Positions 22,749-32,806 of a DNA stretch of 64,000 bases are shown piece by piece (position 1 is the first letter of the stretch; each line of letters starts with the position of its first letter). A model generated the notes under the pieces. It searched no databases. It saw only the letters and a list, made by a program, of their open reading frames with translations, and was not told where the DNA came from. Source of the stretch: Metarhizium brunneum (Eukaryota; Ascomycota; Sordariomycetes; Hypocreales; Clavicipitaceae); assembly GCF_013426205.1 (NCBI RefSeq), contig NC_089427.1:2914001-2978000 (forward strand), in the 5' to 3' direction. The position numbers were made by a program, and so were the translations under genes.

Positions 22749-23808
22749 TCACAGCTTGCTAGCAGCGCCTCCAACAACCTTGACCAAGGCACGGCCATTG
22801 CTCAAACACACCTTGCCGCCTGCAACCTCAGTAACAAACCGAATTTCCTCAAAGTCACCCTGCTTCTCGCCGGTGCGCCAGACACTGGTGACCAGCTTGT
22901 CGCCGGGCTTGACAGGACTAGCAAATCGAGCCTGGTATTCCTTGACGTTGGCAGGGTCGCTGCCGCCAAAGGTCTTGAGGATCAAATAGCAGGTAGTGTT
23001 CCATGAGTACAGGCCGTGCATAATGGCGCCCCCGAAGCCCATCTTCTGGCCAGGCTCCGGAGTGGCGTGGAGGGGATTGTAGTCGCCGTTGAGGCGGTAC
23101 AGCAGAGCTGACTCGGTCGTGGTCTGGTGCTCCAGAACGGCATCGGGCTTCTTGTCCTTGGGAGGAGGGAAGTTCTTGGTCGCAGGACCCTTGGGGCCGT
23201 GCCAGCCACCCTGGCCAACGAAGAACGAACTCGTTGTCACGCGGGTGTAAACCTCGCCGGTAGCAGTGTCGACGAGGTCAGTCTGGACGTCGAGGACGGT
23301 GCCTGGCCGGCCCTTGTCGTAGACGCCGAGGACCTTGGTTCTGGATTCGAACTTCCTGCCCTCGGAGGAGGTGGGCAGGGCCTTGAGGAACTCCATCTTT
23401 CGCTGGCCATCGACGACGCGCCTGTAGTCGAATTCGGGCACACTGGGGATCTTGACGGCCTTTGAGGAGGCATAGAAGTCGATGACTTCCTGGGTGTTGC
23501 CCTTGAATGCTGCGCGGCAGGGATTAGTGCAAACTTCGCGAGCGACGTTTTGCAGCATTGCAGCGCCGTGGGCTCACTCACTCAGGATGATGGGGTATGT
23601 AGGGAAGACGGCAAATTTGGGGTGTAGCTCCTGGAAATTCAAGTTAGCCGTGGTTATCCTCGCTGGAACGGCCTGGGTCCTCTCGTACGTAGAGGAAGTG
23701 AAGCTCGTCGGCCGTCGCGCCGATGCTGTTTGCAAACAGCAAAACATCTCGCTTCAGCCAAGTGACCTCCTGAGGAGGGTATTCGAAACCAACACCAGGG
23801 CCAGACAT
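22749..23808 (-). CDS. Peroxisomal enoyl-CoA hydratase 2 / MaoC-type double hot-dog protein
   Basis: Three exons on the minus strand, 23808-23689, 23630-23582 and 23509-22749, give 309 aa. The first exon starts MSGPGVGFEYPPQEVTW, and exon 2 supplies ELHPKFAVFPTYP, both typical of the N-terminal hot-dog half of hydratase 2. The C-terminal half carries the hydratase-2 signature YRLNGDYNPLHATPE with the catalytic Asp/His pair, followed by GGAIMHG. The last three residues are Ser-Lys-Leu, a canonical PTS1 peroxisome signal. The family hydrates trans-2-enoyl-CoA to the (3R)-hydroxyacyl-CoA in beta-oxidation. In fungi this domain is often fused to two dehydrogenase domains in the multifunctional enzyme; here it stands alone. 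Introns have GTACGA with a GCTAAC branch and GTGAGT with a GCGCAG acceptor. Confidence 0.9.
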
Positions 23809-25099
23809 TATGGGAAACTGAGCTTGGAATTCTCGGTCAATAAGTGCAGTTCAACAACAGAGGGTTTCACAGAAACCACGAAGCAGCTGGCACAGAAAGC
23901 GGGTGAGCGCATCCAGAGATATACACTCCGCGGCGGCATTCTCGGGGGAGCTTGCCTTGAGCCGAGGCACCTGCAGGCTTTGGTGGTGGGGGGATCGGCT
24001 CTATTGAGGTGTTCGGATCGGATTGATGCGTCAACCGTCCAAGATGCTCCTTACTTAAGTAGCTAGGCCGGTAGTATACCCCGGATTTCCCTTTGGGGTT
24101 TTCAGAGACTAGTAGAACGTTTGAGAAAAGCCTTGGCCCAGTTTGCATAGTCGTCTGTATCCTTTCGCACCATTGACTTCTCAATATAGTGACTGCTGGG
24201 GCTTGGTTCGGCATAGGTATCGGTACATATTGCAGCTATGTCCGAGCATTGAAGAGACACCAGTAAACGCCTTGTACCTTGACCGGCGAAACATGGGCCT
24301 GCAAAATTCCTTTTTTTTTTTTTTTTTTTTTTTTTTGCAATAGTATAATTTTCTTTTGAAGTGCTGGTGCTCTCCAGATGTATCCTGGGCGATGATTCGG
24401 ATGATACATAGCGGTATCTTTGGTTTCGAGCAGACCAGACCGTCTGTCTTCTACACGCGTGATATGACCAGTCAGCCCGTCAATCCATTCCTGTAGCGGG
24501 GCACGTCTGCGCCATTGCTGTGGACATAACAGGGCTCCAGACGGATCAACATTGATTGAACCCCTACACAAACAGCCACTTCTTAATCCCCTGTATCCGC
24601 AACAAGCTTCGCAAGCAACCAGACCAGGCATCAGTACACGCCATTTGTAACACACTTGCCGCCAGCCCGTTCTTGTAACCATGCCGCCATCCGACAATCA
24701 CTGCGAACTCATGTGCGCCGAATTGATCTCATTCGGGATGCTTCTGCAGCATCTTGCTACCACAACCAGCCTGCTCGGCCCCAAAACTCTGCCGTCAGAT
24801 GGGACGGGCGAGGTAACAAAGGACCGGCATCAGAAACCTTCTGCAAGACATGGAGGCCGTTCACACCCATGATCCGAACAAACAATTCATTGCAACAATC
24901 ACATGCATGCGTTGGACAGCTTTTCCAGGTACGCGACTCGATAAAAACTATAGAAAATTGTGTGCCTGACGAGGCTAGCTTTGTGCGCCACGGCACAACA
25001 TATTGGTGCTAAAGAGCGTAGAATCCGCTTTGACTCAAATCATGTAGTTATTGGAGTGCACATTTGGCATTGAAATCCGTCCAAGGGCTCTTGCCAGTC
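23809..25099. other. Intergenic region containing a 26-T tract
   Basis: About 1.3 kb upstream of the hydratase and downstream of the next gene. The only clear feature is the homopolymer at 24311-24336. No gene is supported. Confidence 0.6.
24311..24336. repeat. Homopolymer (T)26
   Basis: Twenty-six consecutive T on the + strand, which is poly(A) on the minus strand. It could be slippage or the tail of an old retroposed transcript; no target-site duplication is evident on a quick reading. Confidence 0.85.
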
Positions 25100-26428
25100 T
25101 CAACCCAGTCTTCCTTTACCTCGGTCACATTCCGCCAAGAATCGGTATATTTCGTCATAGCGTTGAAATTCATTCGATACACGCTCTTGAGGCTGCACTG
25201 GTGGTGACATGCTCTCGTAGCCTTCAGGCTCAGAAACCCATGGGCTCTCGGCCATTTCGCAGGCAAATGCTTCTCTCACGAAAGAGTCGTCCTCCAGGAA
25301 TGATTCCACGTCATCAAGCTCGTAACCAGTAAGTGACCGGGCTGATCCGCCGGGTGAGCTTATCGCTCGTTCGGATTCTGGCGCGAATGGGAATTTGAGA
25401 GCTACCCGAGCCCCCGCAGCGGAATCAAAGTCAGGGTCCTGGCCTATAATGCCTCGTTCAATCCCCATGTCGTCGCAGAGCCGCTCAACAGACACGGCGT
25501 CTGTACCTGGGAAGCGAACGCGAAGCTTGCCGCCTGGTTCCAACGAAACAGGTAGCCCCCCCAAAGCTTTGAGCCGTTGGAGGTCGGACATGACTGCCTT
25601 CAAATGCTTTCGTGCTCGACGCAAATCTGCAGACAGGACTTCGAGGAATCCTTCCGTATCGAGAACCGTGGGCTCAGCAACTGCGTCAGTCTGGAAGATC
25701 GAATCACTAGAGGCACGGACAACAGCGGCAGCAAGGGGGCTAAGGGCTGTGATGACGGGGCTCATTTGAAAGTCGATGAAAGAGCCGGGAATGAAGCTGG
25801 GAATGGCAGCCATTCTGTTCATAGCTTCGTCTTCGAGCTTCGATACGGCACGGTATCGGCGCTCCCCATAAGGTCCGACGCCATCATATCGGAGCTTCTT
25901 GCCGGAAAGGAGGAACCCTCTCATTGCCTGAGAAACATTCTGGACGACTTGAGCTGGAGCCGCAGGAGCGTGAGAAAAGTATCTTGCTCCGCCACCAATG
26001 CTGTATCCTCCGGCAGTTCGCGGCATGGCACCACCAGTGAGGTTAGGTCGTAGCGTGTTTGCAAATGGAGCCCGTCCAGAGAACGAGGCAATTCGCCGGG
26101 ATGTGTTTGAGGAAGGAAGCTTAGACCTGTCGAATCGAGAGGCTCCTGTACGCTCCGAGCTAATATATCGCCGGACGAGATGATTTATATTCTGCGTAGT
26201 AGTGCCGGAGAACCACCTTGAACCACGTCTCTGCTGTTTCAATAGTGCCGCTGGGTGAACAGGCTGGCGACCGGTAGATCCGCTTCGCACTGGGATGGCT
26301 TGTATTTGGCCTTGGAGAGGCCTCGTAGCGTCCGCGATTTTGATGCGAACCGCTTTTGTTGTTTTGGCCACAGCGAACCTAAGGAATCGCAGGGTCGTGA
26401 AACCCCACATTGCCCCTTGGGACGCCAT
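25100..26428 (-). CDS. Putative mitochondrial protein of unknown function
   Basis: A single-exon frame of 442 codons on the minus strand. The first 100 residues are rich in Arg, Lys, Ser and Ala with almost no acidic residues, including FLRFAVAKTTKAVRIK, which looks like a mitochondrial targeting sequence. The middle part has GKKLRYDGVGPYGERRYR and a hydrophobic-amphipathic stretch near SPVITALSPLAAAVV. The C-terminal third is acidic and ends in FQRYDEIYRFLAECD. I do not recognise a catalytic domain. Just before the stop another frame (to 25048) encodes a protein-like DWVETGKSPWTDFN ending, so the true C-terminus may differ. Length, codon bias and the open frame support a real gene; the function is unknown. 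Confidence 0.75.
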   Translation of the reverse strand: MASQGAMWGFTTLRFLRFAVAKTTKAVRIKIADATRPLQGQIQAIPVRSGSTGRQPVHPAALLKQQRRGSRWFSGTTTQNINHLVRRYISSERTGASRFDRSKLPSSNTSRRIASFSGRAPFANTLRPNLTGGAMPRTAGGYSIGGGARYFSHAPAAPAQVVQNVSQAMRGFLLSGKKLRYDGVGPYGERRYRAVSKLEDEAMNRMAAIPSFIPGSFIDFQMSPVITALSPLAAAVVRASSDSIFQTDAVAEPTVLDTEGFLEVLSADLRRARKHLKAVMSDLQRLKALGGLPVSLEPGGKLRVRFPGTDAVSVERLCDDMGIERGIIGQDPDFDSAAGARVALKFPFAPESERAISSPGGSARSLTGYELDDVESFLEDDSFVREAFACEMAESPWVSEPEGYESMSPPVQPQERVSNEFQRYDEIYRFLAECDRGKGRLG

Positions 26429-28132
26429 GTTGGTGTTTGTTGTCGCTTCTCTTACGATGAAAACAGAGGAGGGTTGGTTTGTTGTAGCGGCCTGTATGCC
26501 TGGCTTTCGGCCGTGGGTGACATCGACTTATTATAAGCCCGTACCGATATTCACTTGGTTTGCCACGCAAGCCGCAGCCGGGAGGGAGCGGATGCACCGC
26601 CACGCTATTGGCCACACTTGGGCTGGCGAGAGGTCAATTAAGCTAGCCGGGTTCGGTTAGCGCGATTCACGGTGCCCCATTTCAACTTCCCTCTGTATAA
26701 AAAAAATCCTGCGTTGCTGTTCTGCTTTAGTTTTCTCCTTTGCCAAACATTCATCGCACCCAGCGCCTCAAGTTGGGAGAGCAAGTGCTCACCTTTCTTG
26801 GGCTACCGTGAGACGGCGCTCGTAATCACTGGTAAGCCTCTCCTCCCTTTTTCTTCGACCCACGATTATCTGTGATGAATTCTTTACACGAACAATCCAA
26901 TTCATACCATACCATGGTGACTTAGCAAACTCAAGAATTACACTGAGAAGCTTTGGATCATATCTTTTTCAATCTCAATCTTGACCGCTTAGGCCTCTGC
27001 TGACACATCTCAAGGTATAGATGCCGCCTACGTCGAATCACACCCGACGCCGACGAATGTATTGCTCAAAAGGTTCGTGAAGTTTGACAGTTTGCCTTCG
27101 CTCGCACCCCAAATTCTCTCCAAGTGATGATCAAAACGACACCTTAGGGATTCCTCATGCTTAATACATAATGTGGATACCGTTGTATAAGTTTCAGCCT
27201 TGTCTGATTGGACAATATCATTGCACGCTTTTTGTTGTCTCGGTGGTACAAAATGCAGTGGCTAACATTGGTTTCGATAGGTACTTGAATACTCTCCGAT
27301 CCCATGACAACTGCCAGCATATGATGAAGATTTGAACGAACGGGCGGACATATTGAGCCCTGCCACCTCTCATCCTTGAAAGCAAGGTCGTACAACCCTT
27401 GTGGTGGGAGACTGGCAGGACCTCTGGATGACACTTCGTCACCTGACTGTGGCTTGGCTTGCAACATGCTCGTGTGTTTCTAGGAAACTGGTGCATTTAA
27501 CTGACATGTATCTGAAATTAGGTAATTTGAATTGATTTCCGCTGTTTGCTAAGACTACTGTGATGAGTTGATCAAGTATTCACACTGTTTGATCCACGTT
27601 CGTTTTTGATCGTTGGAGCATGAACACAATTGCAACATCTGATTTAGTCGGTATGTACCAGCCAGCTGTTCCGCGCAGCCCATGTAGCTAACGGGGCACA
27701 GATTTTTTGATGCACTTTGATATACTCTTCAACATCACTGCACAAGACTGACTGTGCCCCAGGTAAAGAACTGGTACATTGTAACGTCCAGATATCCGAT
27801 AGTAATGGTGAGCACATTTCATACATCATGCTTCAATACCAAGCCATCAGGATGATTTCTATTTTATCTCTAGCTGAGTTCATCGTGATGAGCAACCTTT
27901 TTCACCTTGGAGAACTGATCTTGGCTTCCGTTACCTCTATGTCTCATACCGCCGGCATTGCAAACATATTTACTAACCACAATACCCGTACAGACAAAAG
28001 TGAATTCTTGGCCGCTTCGTAAGATATTCAATATAAATTTCTACTGCACTATCATATCTAGTCTCTACATCCGTGAAATACATATATAATTACCGCACAT
28101 CGACTCTTTTGGAGGTTTTGAGATTGCGCTTT
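26429..28132. other. Intergenic region
   Basis: About 1.7 kb between the start of the mitochondrial-looking gene and the stop of the phosphodiesterase gene. Frames here are short and composition is mixed; I see no supported gene, RNA or repeat. Confidence 0.55.
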
Positions 28133-29533
28133 CTACTTTCGAAGCTGAAGGCGAGCGTTCATGCCCACAATGCAGCGGATAAGGTCCCAGTTATCGTTTG
28201 CACCAACCCAGTCAGTAATCACGATGCCAGTTCCGGCAGAGCCAACTCTGAGCTGCTTCGGGCCCTTGCCTTCCTGGCCATGCTTCCCGCACAGATACTC
28301 AATCACAGCTGGATTTACCTTGGCAGCAATTCTTTCAGGCCAGCATGTTGCGTTGAAGAAGTTGCTGGCACTGAGGAAGTTGACGAAGAATGGTGGAGGT
28401 CGGGCTTCCGCGTTGTAATCTGTCATCCCGGCGAGCGCGAAAGCCTGTTCTGCAGCTCGTTCGAGTTGACCGCGACTGTACTCAATCTTCTTTTCAATGT
28501 TTTGGCTCTCGGTGACTTCATAGAAATCTTGGATGCGGAAGCCACCTCCTCCTCCAACGCCATCCTCGCAGTTATCAGGCCACTCTTGGGCGTCCACACC
28601 ATAGCCTCCGTCTCTCATTTCATCATCCAGAGCAAACCGGCGTACAAGGACAATCTTGCCACGAGCCTCGCCGAGGTTAGGAGCCCTGGGATCGGTCCAC
28701 CAGCGGTCAGCCCGCTTGTCAACATATCCATTCTTGAGGTACTTGGACATCTGAGCATCGCTACCTTTGCCGGTACCTTCGCGCTTAACACTCATGATGA
28801 TGACCTCGCTAGGATTCTCTTCTAGGAACTTGTAGATATCCTCAAGCATGTCAGCGAAGTATTTATTCCCGGTCAGGGAGATTGGAAATGCGCTGTGAAC
28901 CAGAGTGAGCACGTCGTCATCCGAATTAGCCGACACCCGAATGTCCAGAAACCGGACACCATTCTGGAGCTGTTCTGGAATGCCAACAGCCTGGCAGCGA
29001 ACCGAGGGAAGTGCCGTATAGCAAGTCGGCGAATTGTGAGTGCCGGGAATGGAGAGGACGGTAAGAGGCCACTCATCCTGAAGTTCATGCATCCAGGCAT
29101 TGAGTTTGGCGGACGAGAAGATTGCAACCAGAGCGCCATTTGGAACGTATACGACAGTCAGATCATGAGGCCCGTCATCCAGCTTTTTCATTACCGCCGA
29201 TTTCGTGCTGGGGCTCGGAATGTCGGTCTCATAGCGATGGTCTTCCGTTTTGAAAGTCAAACGAACCACTTCATTTCCTGGATCCGCGGCCCTGATGTCT
29301 GTCTCAGCAATTTGAAACGGCTCGACGTGGATGGAAACATCGTCATTCTTGATTGAGTCCCCTCTCGGGTGGATCTGATGGGAGATGCTCTCTGTAGCAT
29401 TCAAGAAGCCAGAAATGGCGCTCGTCACATTTTGAAGAACACTGCCCTGCTTGACTTTCTCGCTCTCGAACCGTTGAACATGAACGAGCTCAACTGGATG
29501 AATTGTCAGATTGCGAATGGTGAAGTTGGCCAT
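28133..29533 (-). CDS. PI-specific phospholipase C-type phosphodiesterase (X domain)
   Basis: An intron-free frame on the minus strand encodes 466 aa. The N-terminal 150 residues are a beta-rich extension (MANFTIRNLTIHPVELVHV) without a signal peptide. The catalytic X domain follows: SIPGTHNS holds the first catalytic His, RFLDIRVS the metal or substrate-binding acid, and LVHSAF the second His. FLEENPSEVIIMSVKREG and GKIVLVRRF are further conserved strands, and the end (GIVITDWVG) closes the barrel. Enzymes of this group cleave phosphatidylinositol or GPI to a cyclic inositol phosphate without calcium. It is the bacterial-like, small PI-PLC type, not the eukaryotic EF-hand/C2 type. Lack of a signal peptide suggests cytosolic action, which is inference. 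Confidence 0.88.
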   Translation of the reverse strand: MANFTIRNLTIHPVELVHVQRFESEKVKQGSVLQNVTSAISGFLNATESISHQIHPRGDSIKNDDVSIHVEPFQIAETDIRAADPGNEVVRLTFKTEDHRYETDIPSPSTKSAVMKKLDDGPHDLTVVYVPNGALVAIFSSAKLNAWMHELQDEWPLTVLSIPGTHNSPTCYTALPSVRCQAVGIPEQLQNGVRFLDIRVSANSDDDVLTLVHSAFPISLTGNKYFADMLEDIYKFLEENPSEVIIMSVKREGTGKGSDAQMSKYLKNGYVDKRADRWWTDPRAPNLGEARGKIVLVRRFALDDEMRDGGYGVDAQEWPDNCEDGVGGGGGFRIQDFYEVTESQNIEKKIEYSRGQLERAAEQAFALAGMTDYNAEARPPPFFVNFLSASNFFNATCWPERIAAKVNPAVIEYLCGKHGQEGKGPKQLRVGSAGTGIVITDWVGANDNWDLIRCIVGMNARLQLRK

Positions 29534-31012
29534 TGTCGCGGAATGTTGTTGGTCGTGACAAAGGGCTCCAGCTTATCAATCGCGATAGGATACCCGGGGT
29601 CAAAAGCGAAGATGAGAAAGACCAAAGAAGACGTCTGTTAGAACATGCGTAAAGGCTACGATTCTCCTTCGGAAAATTTACAGTCTAACTAGTGACAGCC
29701 TGCATATTCCTATGCGGATGGGTGGCTATGGTGGTGGGCCATACGACTGCGGATTACTCTTGGAAAGAGGGGGCAGGGCAGGACATGAGGGGCAAGCTGA
29801 GGAAGCATCCCGCAGACCATTCACAAGCTTTGACAAAGCGGGACGGACGACCAACTAGCAGCCAAGCGCATTACTGTTAGAAAACTTGGGATCATGTCGC
29901 GCTGGTGATAAGCCTGATAAGCCCTCGATTGGAGGGCAGCAAGGCCGAGCCCGGAGAACCTGGTCAGTTCCCGCAGAAAGTGGTGGCGTTTTGCTAGAAC
30001 CCTTGGTTCAGCTACCAGAGCACCAATCCAAGACCACCTCAAAGCCAAGTGTGGTCTTCATGAGCGACGGAGAAAGAGCAAACCAGATTTGGGTGAGCCG
30101 GCAACCCAGATTTCAGTCAGGTAGAATGAATAGGTGGGCTCATTTGCAACCACCAAAGCGACCGCTAACAGGAGGATAATATGCATCGAAAAGCACGACA
30201 TAGTGTCGATTGAAGACAACAACAGGGCAATGATGTACATAGCTAGTGCTATTGGGGCTTACCATGATGATCGCCACGCAGCAGCCCAGGGCCTCCTCTC
30301 TGCCACTAGTGCTTTGGTCTGGCCGATGGTACTATCAATGGTTGGAAGCCTTCGGCAATTCTCGCCACAGCAAGAATATCTTTGGATTAACTTGAATAGC
30401 GTGGCCACATTGCTGGGACAGGCTGGCTGAGGCCGGGACGCCATGAAAACGAATTGCCGGGACGCAATATGGATACTAGCGTACCCAGCCGGCTGGTACG
30501 GTCTGAGGAGGCTGGTGATGGTTGGCGGTAAAGATCCAAGCCACCGGCTATGGCGAAGGCAAGTCCTCCTTGGCAGAGCGACGGATCCCGACGATTTGGA
30601 ACAGGCTACGGGTTGTGGGAAGGCGCGCCAGATTCCTGGGAACGCATGAGAAGACTGGTCAGACGGGCGAGAGTCCCGAGGAGCCCCCTTGGGTTGCCAG
30701 GCGCAATGTCTGCACACGGTTTGACGCCCCAAGCATCGGTCCAGGTCACAGAAGCGAGAGAATGGGGACATCTGAGAGAACAGTCAAGTTCTGAGAGAAC
30801 AGTCACGAAGACGAGAATTGAGTGAAATACTGAGAGATGTGATAAATTTAAGCCGATTACTAACGCCGAAATAGACATTGGGCTCACACTGCTCCTATCA
30901 GCAGCGGCCAGGGGGTATCCCACAACCTCATGTATATGCAACCATATCCAACCAGAACAGAGAGAAGTAAAGTAAAGTAGTAGACAAAAGCCAACATGAC
31001 CCAAGCGCTCAA
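29534..31012. other. Intergenic region
   Basis: About 1.5 kb between two minus-strand genes. A short direct repeat lies at 30772-30805. Overlapping open frames around 30259-31004 occur in several frames at once and look like chance. Confidence 0.55.
30772..30805. repeat. Two-copy direct repeat, unit about 19 bp
   Basis: CTGAGAGAACAGTCA occurs at 30772-30786 and again at 30791-30805, with a weaker third start (CTGAGAGA) near 30829. It is a small local duplication. Confidence 0.7.
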
Positions 31013-31624
31013 TTACTCAGTCCTCCTGCGCTTCGTAGGCTCCTCTTCTCCGTCGTCGCCCTCTCCTCCGGCCTCTCGTTGACGACGAAGCTGGCCCGTC
31101 TGCCGCAAGACTTCGTTGATGACCTTTTCGTCACCAATGACATTGCCCGTCCCTTGTACCTCGACACCAGCATCGACCTCGATTTTGACAGGTCTAGGTC
31201 GACCGTCCTCGTCGATCATGGGGATGCCACACTGACCAGAGCTATTCTCCTGCAGGGCAACAACCACAGCACGAGCGATAGCCTTGGCATTGTCGGCGGG
31301 ACTGGTATTGCAGCAGACCAGGTTGTTGTTGCTTGAGATTCTGACGGAGGTGTTGATTCGCAGGCTTATGGGCGATTGGCCCTCGTCGGCGTCGCCCTCG
31401 TCCTCTCCAGTGATGACGGCGGTGATGGGCTCCCGGCCGATGACGACGGGCTCCCGAGGCATGTTGTGGTAGTATGGTGCTTCCACAGCAGGCACTCTCG
31501 GGAGACTGTATCGTCGTGGCTGGGGAGAATATGCCGGAGGAGGAGAAACGCCGTTGGCAGCTTCTTTTAAGAGGAGTCCCCGGGGGTCAAGAATCGTTGT
31601 GATGGCAGCCTCCATGGTGGTCAT
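31013..31624 (-). CDS. 203-aa protein with PPxY motif and basic C-terminus, unknown function
   Basis: A single-exon frame on the minus strand encodes 203 aa, starting MTTMEAAITTILDPRG. Residues 28-32 (PPPAY) contain a PPxY motif, the type bound by WW domains such as those of Rsp5-family ubiquitin ligases. The middle part has a Cys-Cys pair and the run NAKAIARAVVVALQENSSG, predicted helical. A beta-rich segment (RPVKIEVDAGVEVQGTGNV) follows, and the end is acidic then basic (EEEPTKRRRTE), possibly a nuclear localisation signal. I do not recognise a family. Its upstream side opens onto the 9.5-kb gene-free stretch, and a TATA-like sequence lies about 40 bp before the start. Coding status is likely from amino-acid composition and the clean start; the role is unknown. 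Confidence 0.7.
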   Translation of the reverse strand: MTTMEAAITTILDPRGLLLKEAANGVSPPPAYSPQPRRYSLPRVPAVEAPYYHNMPREPVVIGREPITAVITGEDEGDADEGQSPISLRINTSVRISSNNNLVCCNTSPADNAKAIARAVVVALQENSSGQCGIPMIDEDGRPRPVKIEVDAGVEVQGTGNVIGDEKVINEVLRQTGQLRRQREAGGEGDDGEEEPTKRRRTE

Positions 31625-31664
31625 GTTGTGAGAGGGTTGCAGGTCTCAGAGACGGAGCTGCGGT

Positions 31665-31671
31665 TATATAA
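31665..31671 (-). promoter_or_regulatory. TATA-like element upstream of the 203-aa gene
   Basis: The minus strand reads TTATATAACC about 40 bp upstream of the start codon. A TATA box this near would imply a very short leader, so it may equally be incidental. Confidence 0.3.
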
Positions 31672-32774
31672 AAATTATTGCAGAGGTGATGTTTCGAGGA
31701 GCTTTAAGAGGCTCTCTAGACGACAAGAAGTCTGAAGATGTGTTGCAAGATTGTGCAAGGGGAAAAGGGAGGCGGATGGGAAGCTAGGTATTGTGTTTAT
31801 AGTGTTTCCAACCGCCACACGACCTTCAGAAACGCCTGCACATGTATAGGGATGTAGTTGGCATGCCCGTCGCACCCAACGTGGCCGAAGACAAGGCCGA
31901 GTCGGCTTTTTTACAAGACGCCCTTTTTTGGTGTCCCGAAATGCCTGGTTTGGGCTTTTTTGGCTTCCGTCGGCGATGATGAGCGCGGCCCAGTCAAAAG
32001 GCGTCCCCAAGGCTGGACGTCCCAACAGACCCGAGTCTAGCGCCACAAGGCAACGGCGACGTCTCTCGGCGGTGTTCCGCGACAGGCAGGCCCTGACAAG
32101 GTTTCTGGTCAATGTACGTACTGGACGGAACGTCACAGGCGGCCCAGACTGATGGGATGATGGATGGCGGGTGGTGTATACGGCAACCAGTCCAAGACGA
32201 GTGGCGGCGATGAGACTCAATAAAAAAGCAGATAGAGGAGCAAAAACGTCGATTAAAGCGTATCAAAGGGGACCCAAGATGCTTTTTGTCAGGAAGAAGA
32301 TGGTGGAAAGCGTGCCGTCTTTAATATTATAGAAATTCCCTGGCTCATGGTGGTCTATTATATCTCCGTTTTTTTTTCCTCTCTATTTTATTTTGGGTTT
32401 TTTTCTATTCTGTCATCGGGCTCGCAGGAAGCACGGGTCACCTACGTGTCAGATCAGGAGAATCAATGGCAAGAAAAAAACCACAGTGACTTGTTCTTCC
32501 GGGGGCGCATGGGGTTTGAGAAACACGGTGTCTGCCTCTCCGGCACACAGACGCAAGACACACGCCCCCCTCTCTTGGATTTTAAAAAAAGAAGGATTGA
32601 CAGAGAAGGCCTATTATTCTACAGACAGGCCCTGCGCGCACGCCCCGTTCTCGTTGCTGCACGGCAAGGTCCAGGCGATTTTGAATGGGGGCGGGCAGGT
32701 GGCATGGCTTTTTTTCCACAGCAGACACGGATACTCGCACGCCTTCTTGTCACTCGTCCATTCGAGGGCGTAGT

Positions 32775-32806
32775 GAGAGAGGGAGAGAGAGTGTGTGTGT
32801 GTGTGT
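32775..32806. repeat. GA/GT microsatellite
   Basis: A run of GA-type dinucleotides (with a GGG interruption) passes directly into eight GT dinucleotides ending at TACGGAGTA. Confidence 0.8.

Noticed and set aside
30259..30771. 170-codon minus-strand frame
   Set aside because: Rich in Arg, Ser, Cys and Pro without domain structure, with other frames open on the same bases; no splice context.
31675..32220. 181-codon minus-strand frame upstream of the 203-aa gene
   Set aside because: No motif, mixed composition and position where the leader or promoter is expected.
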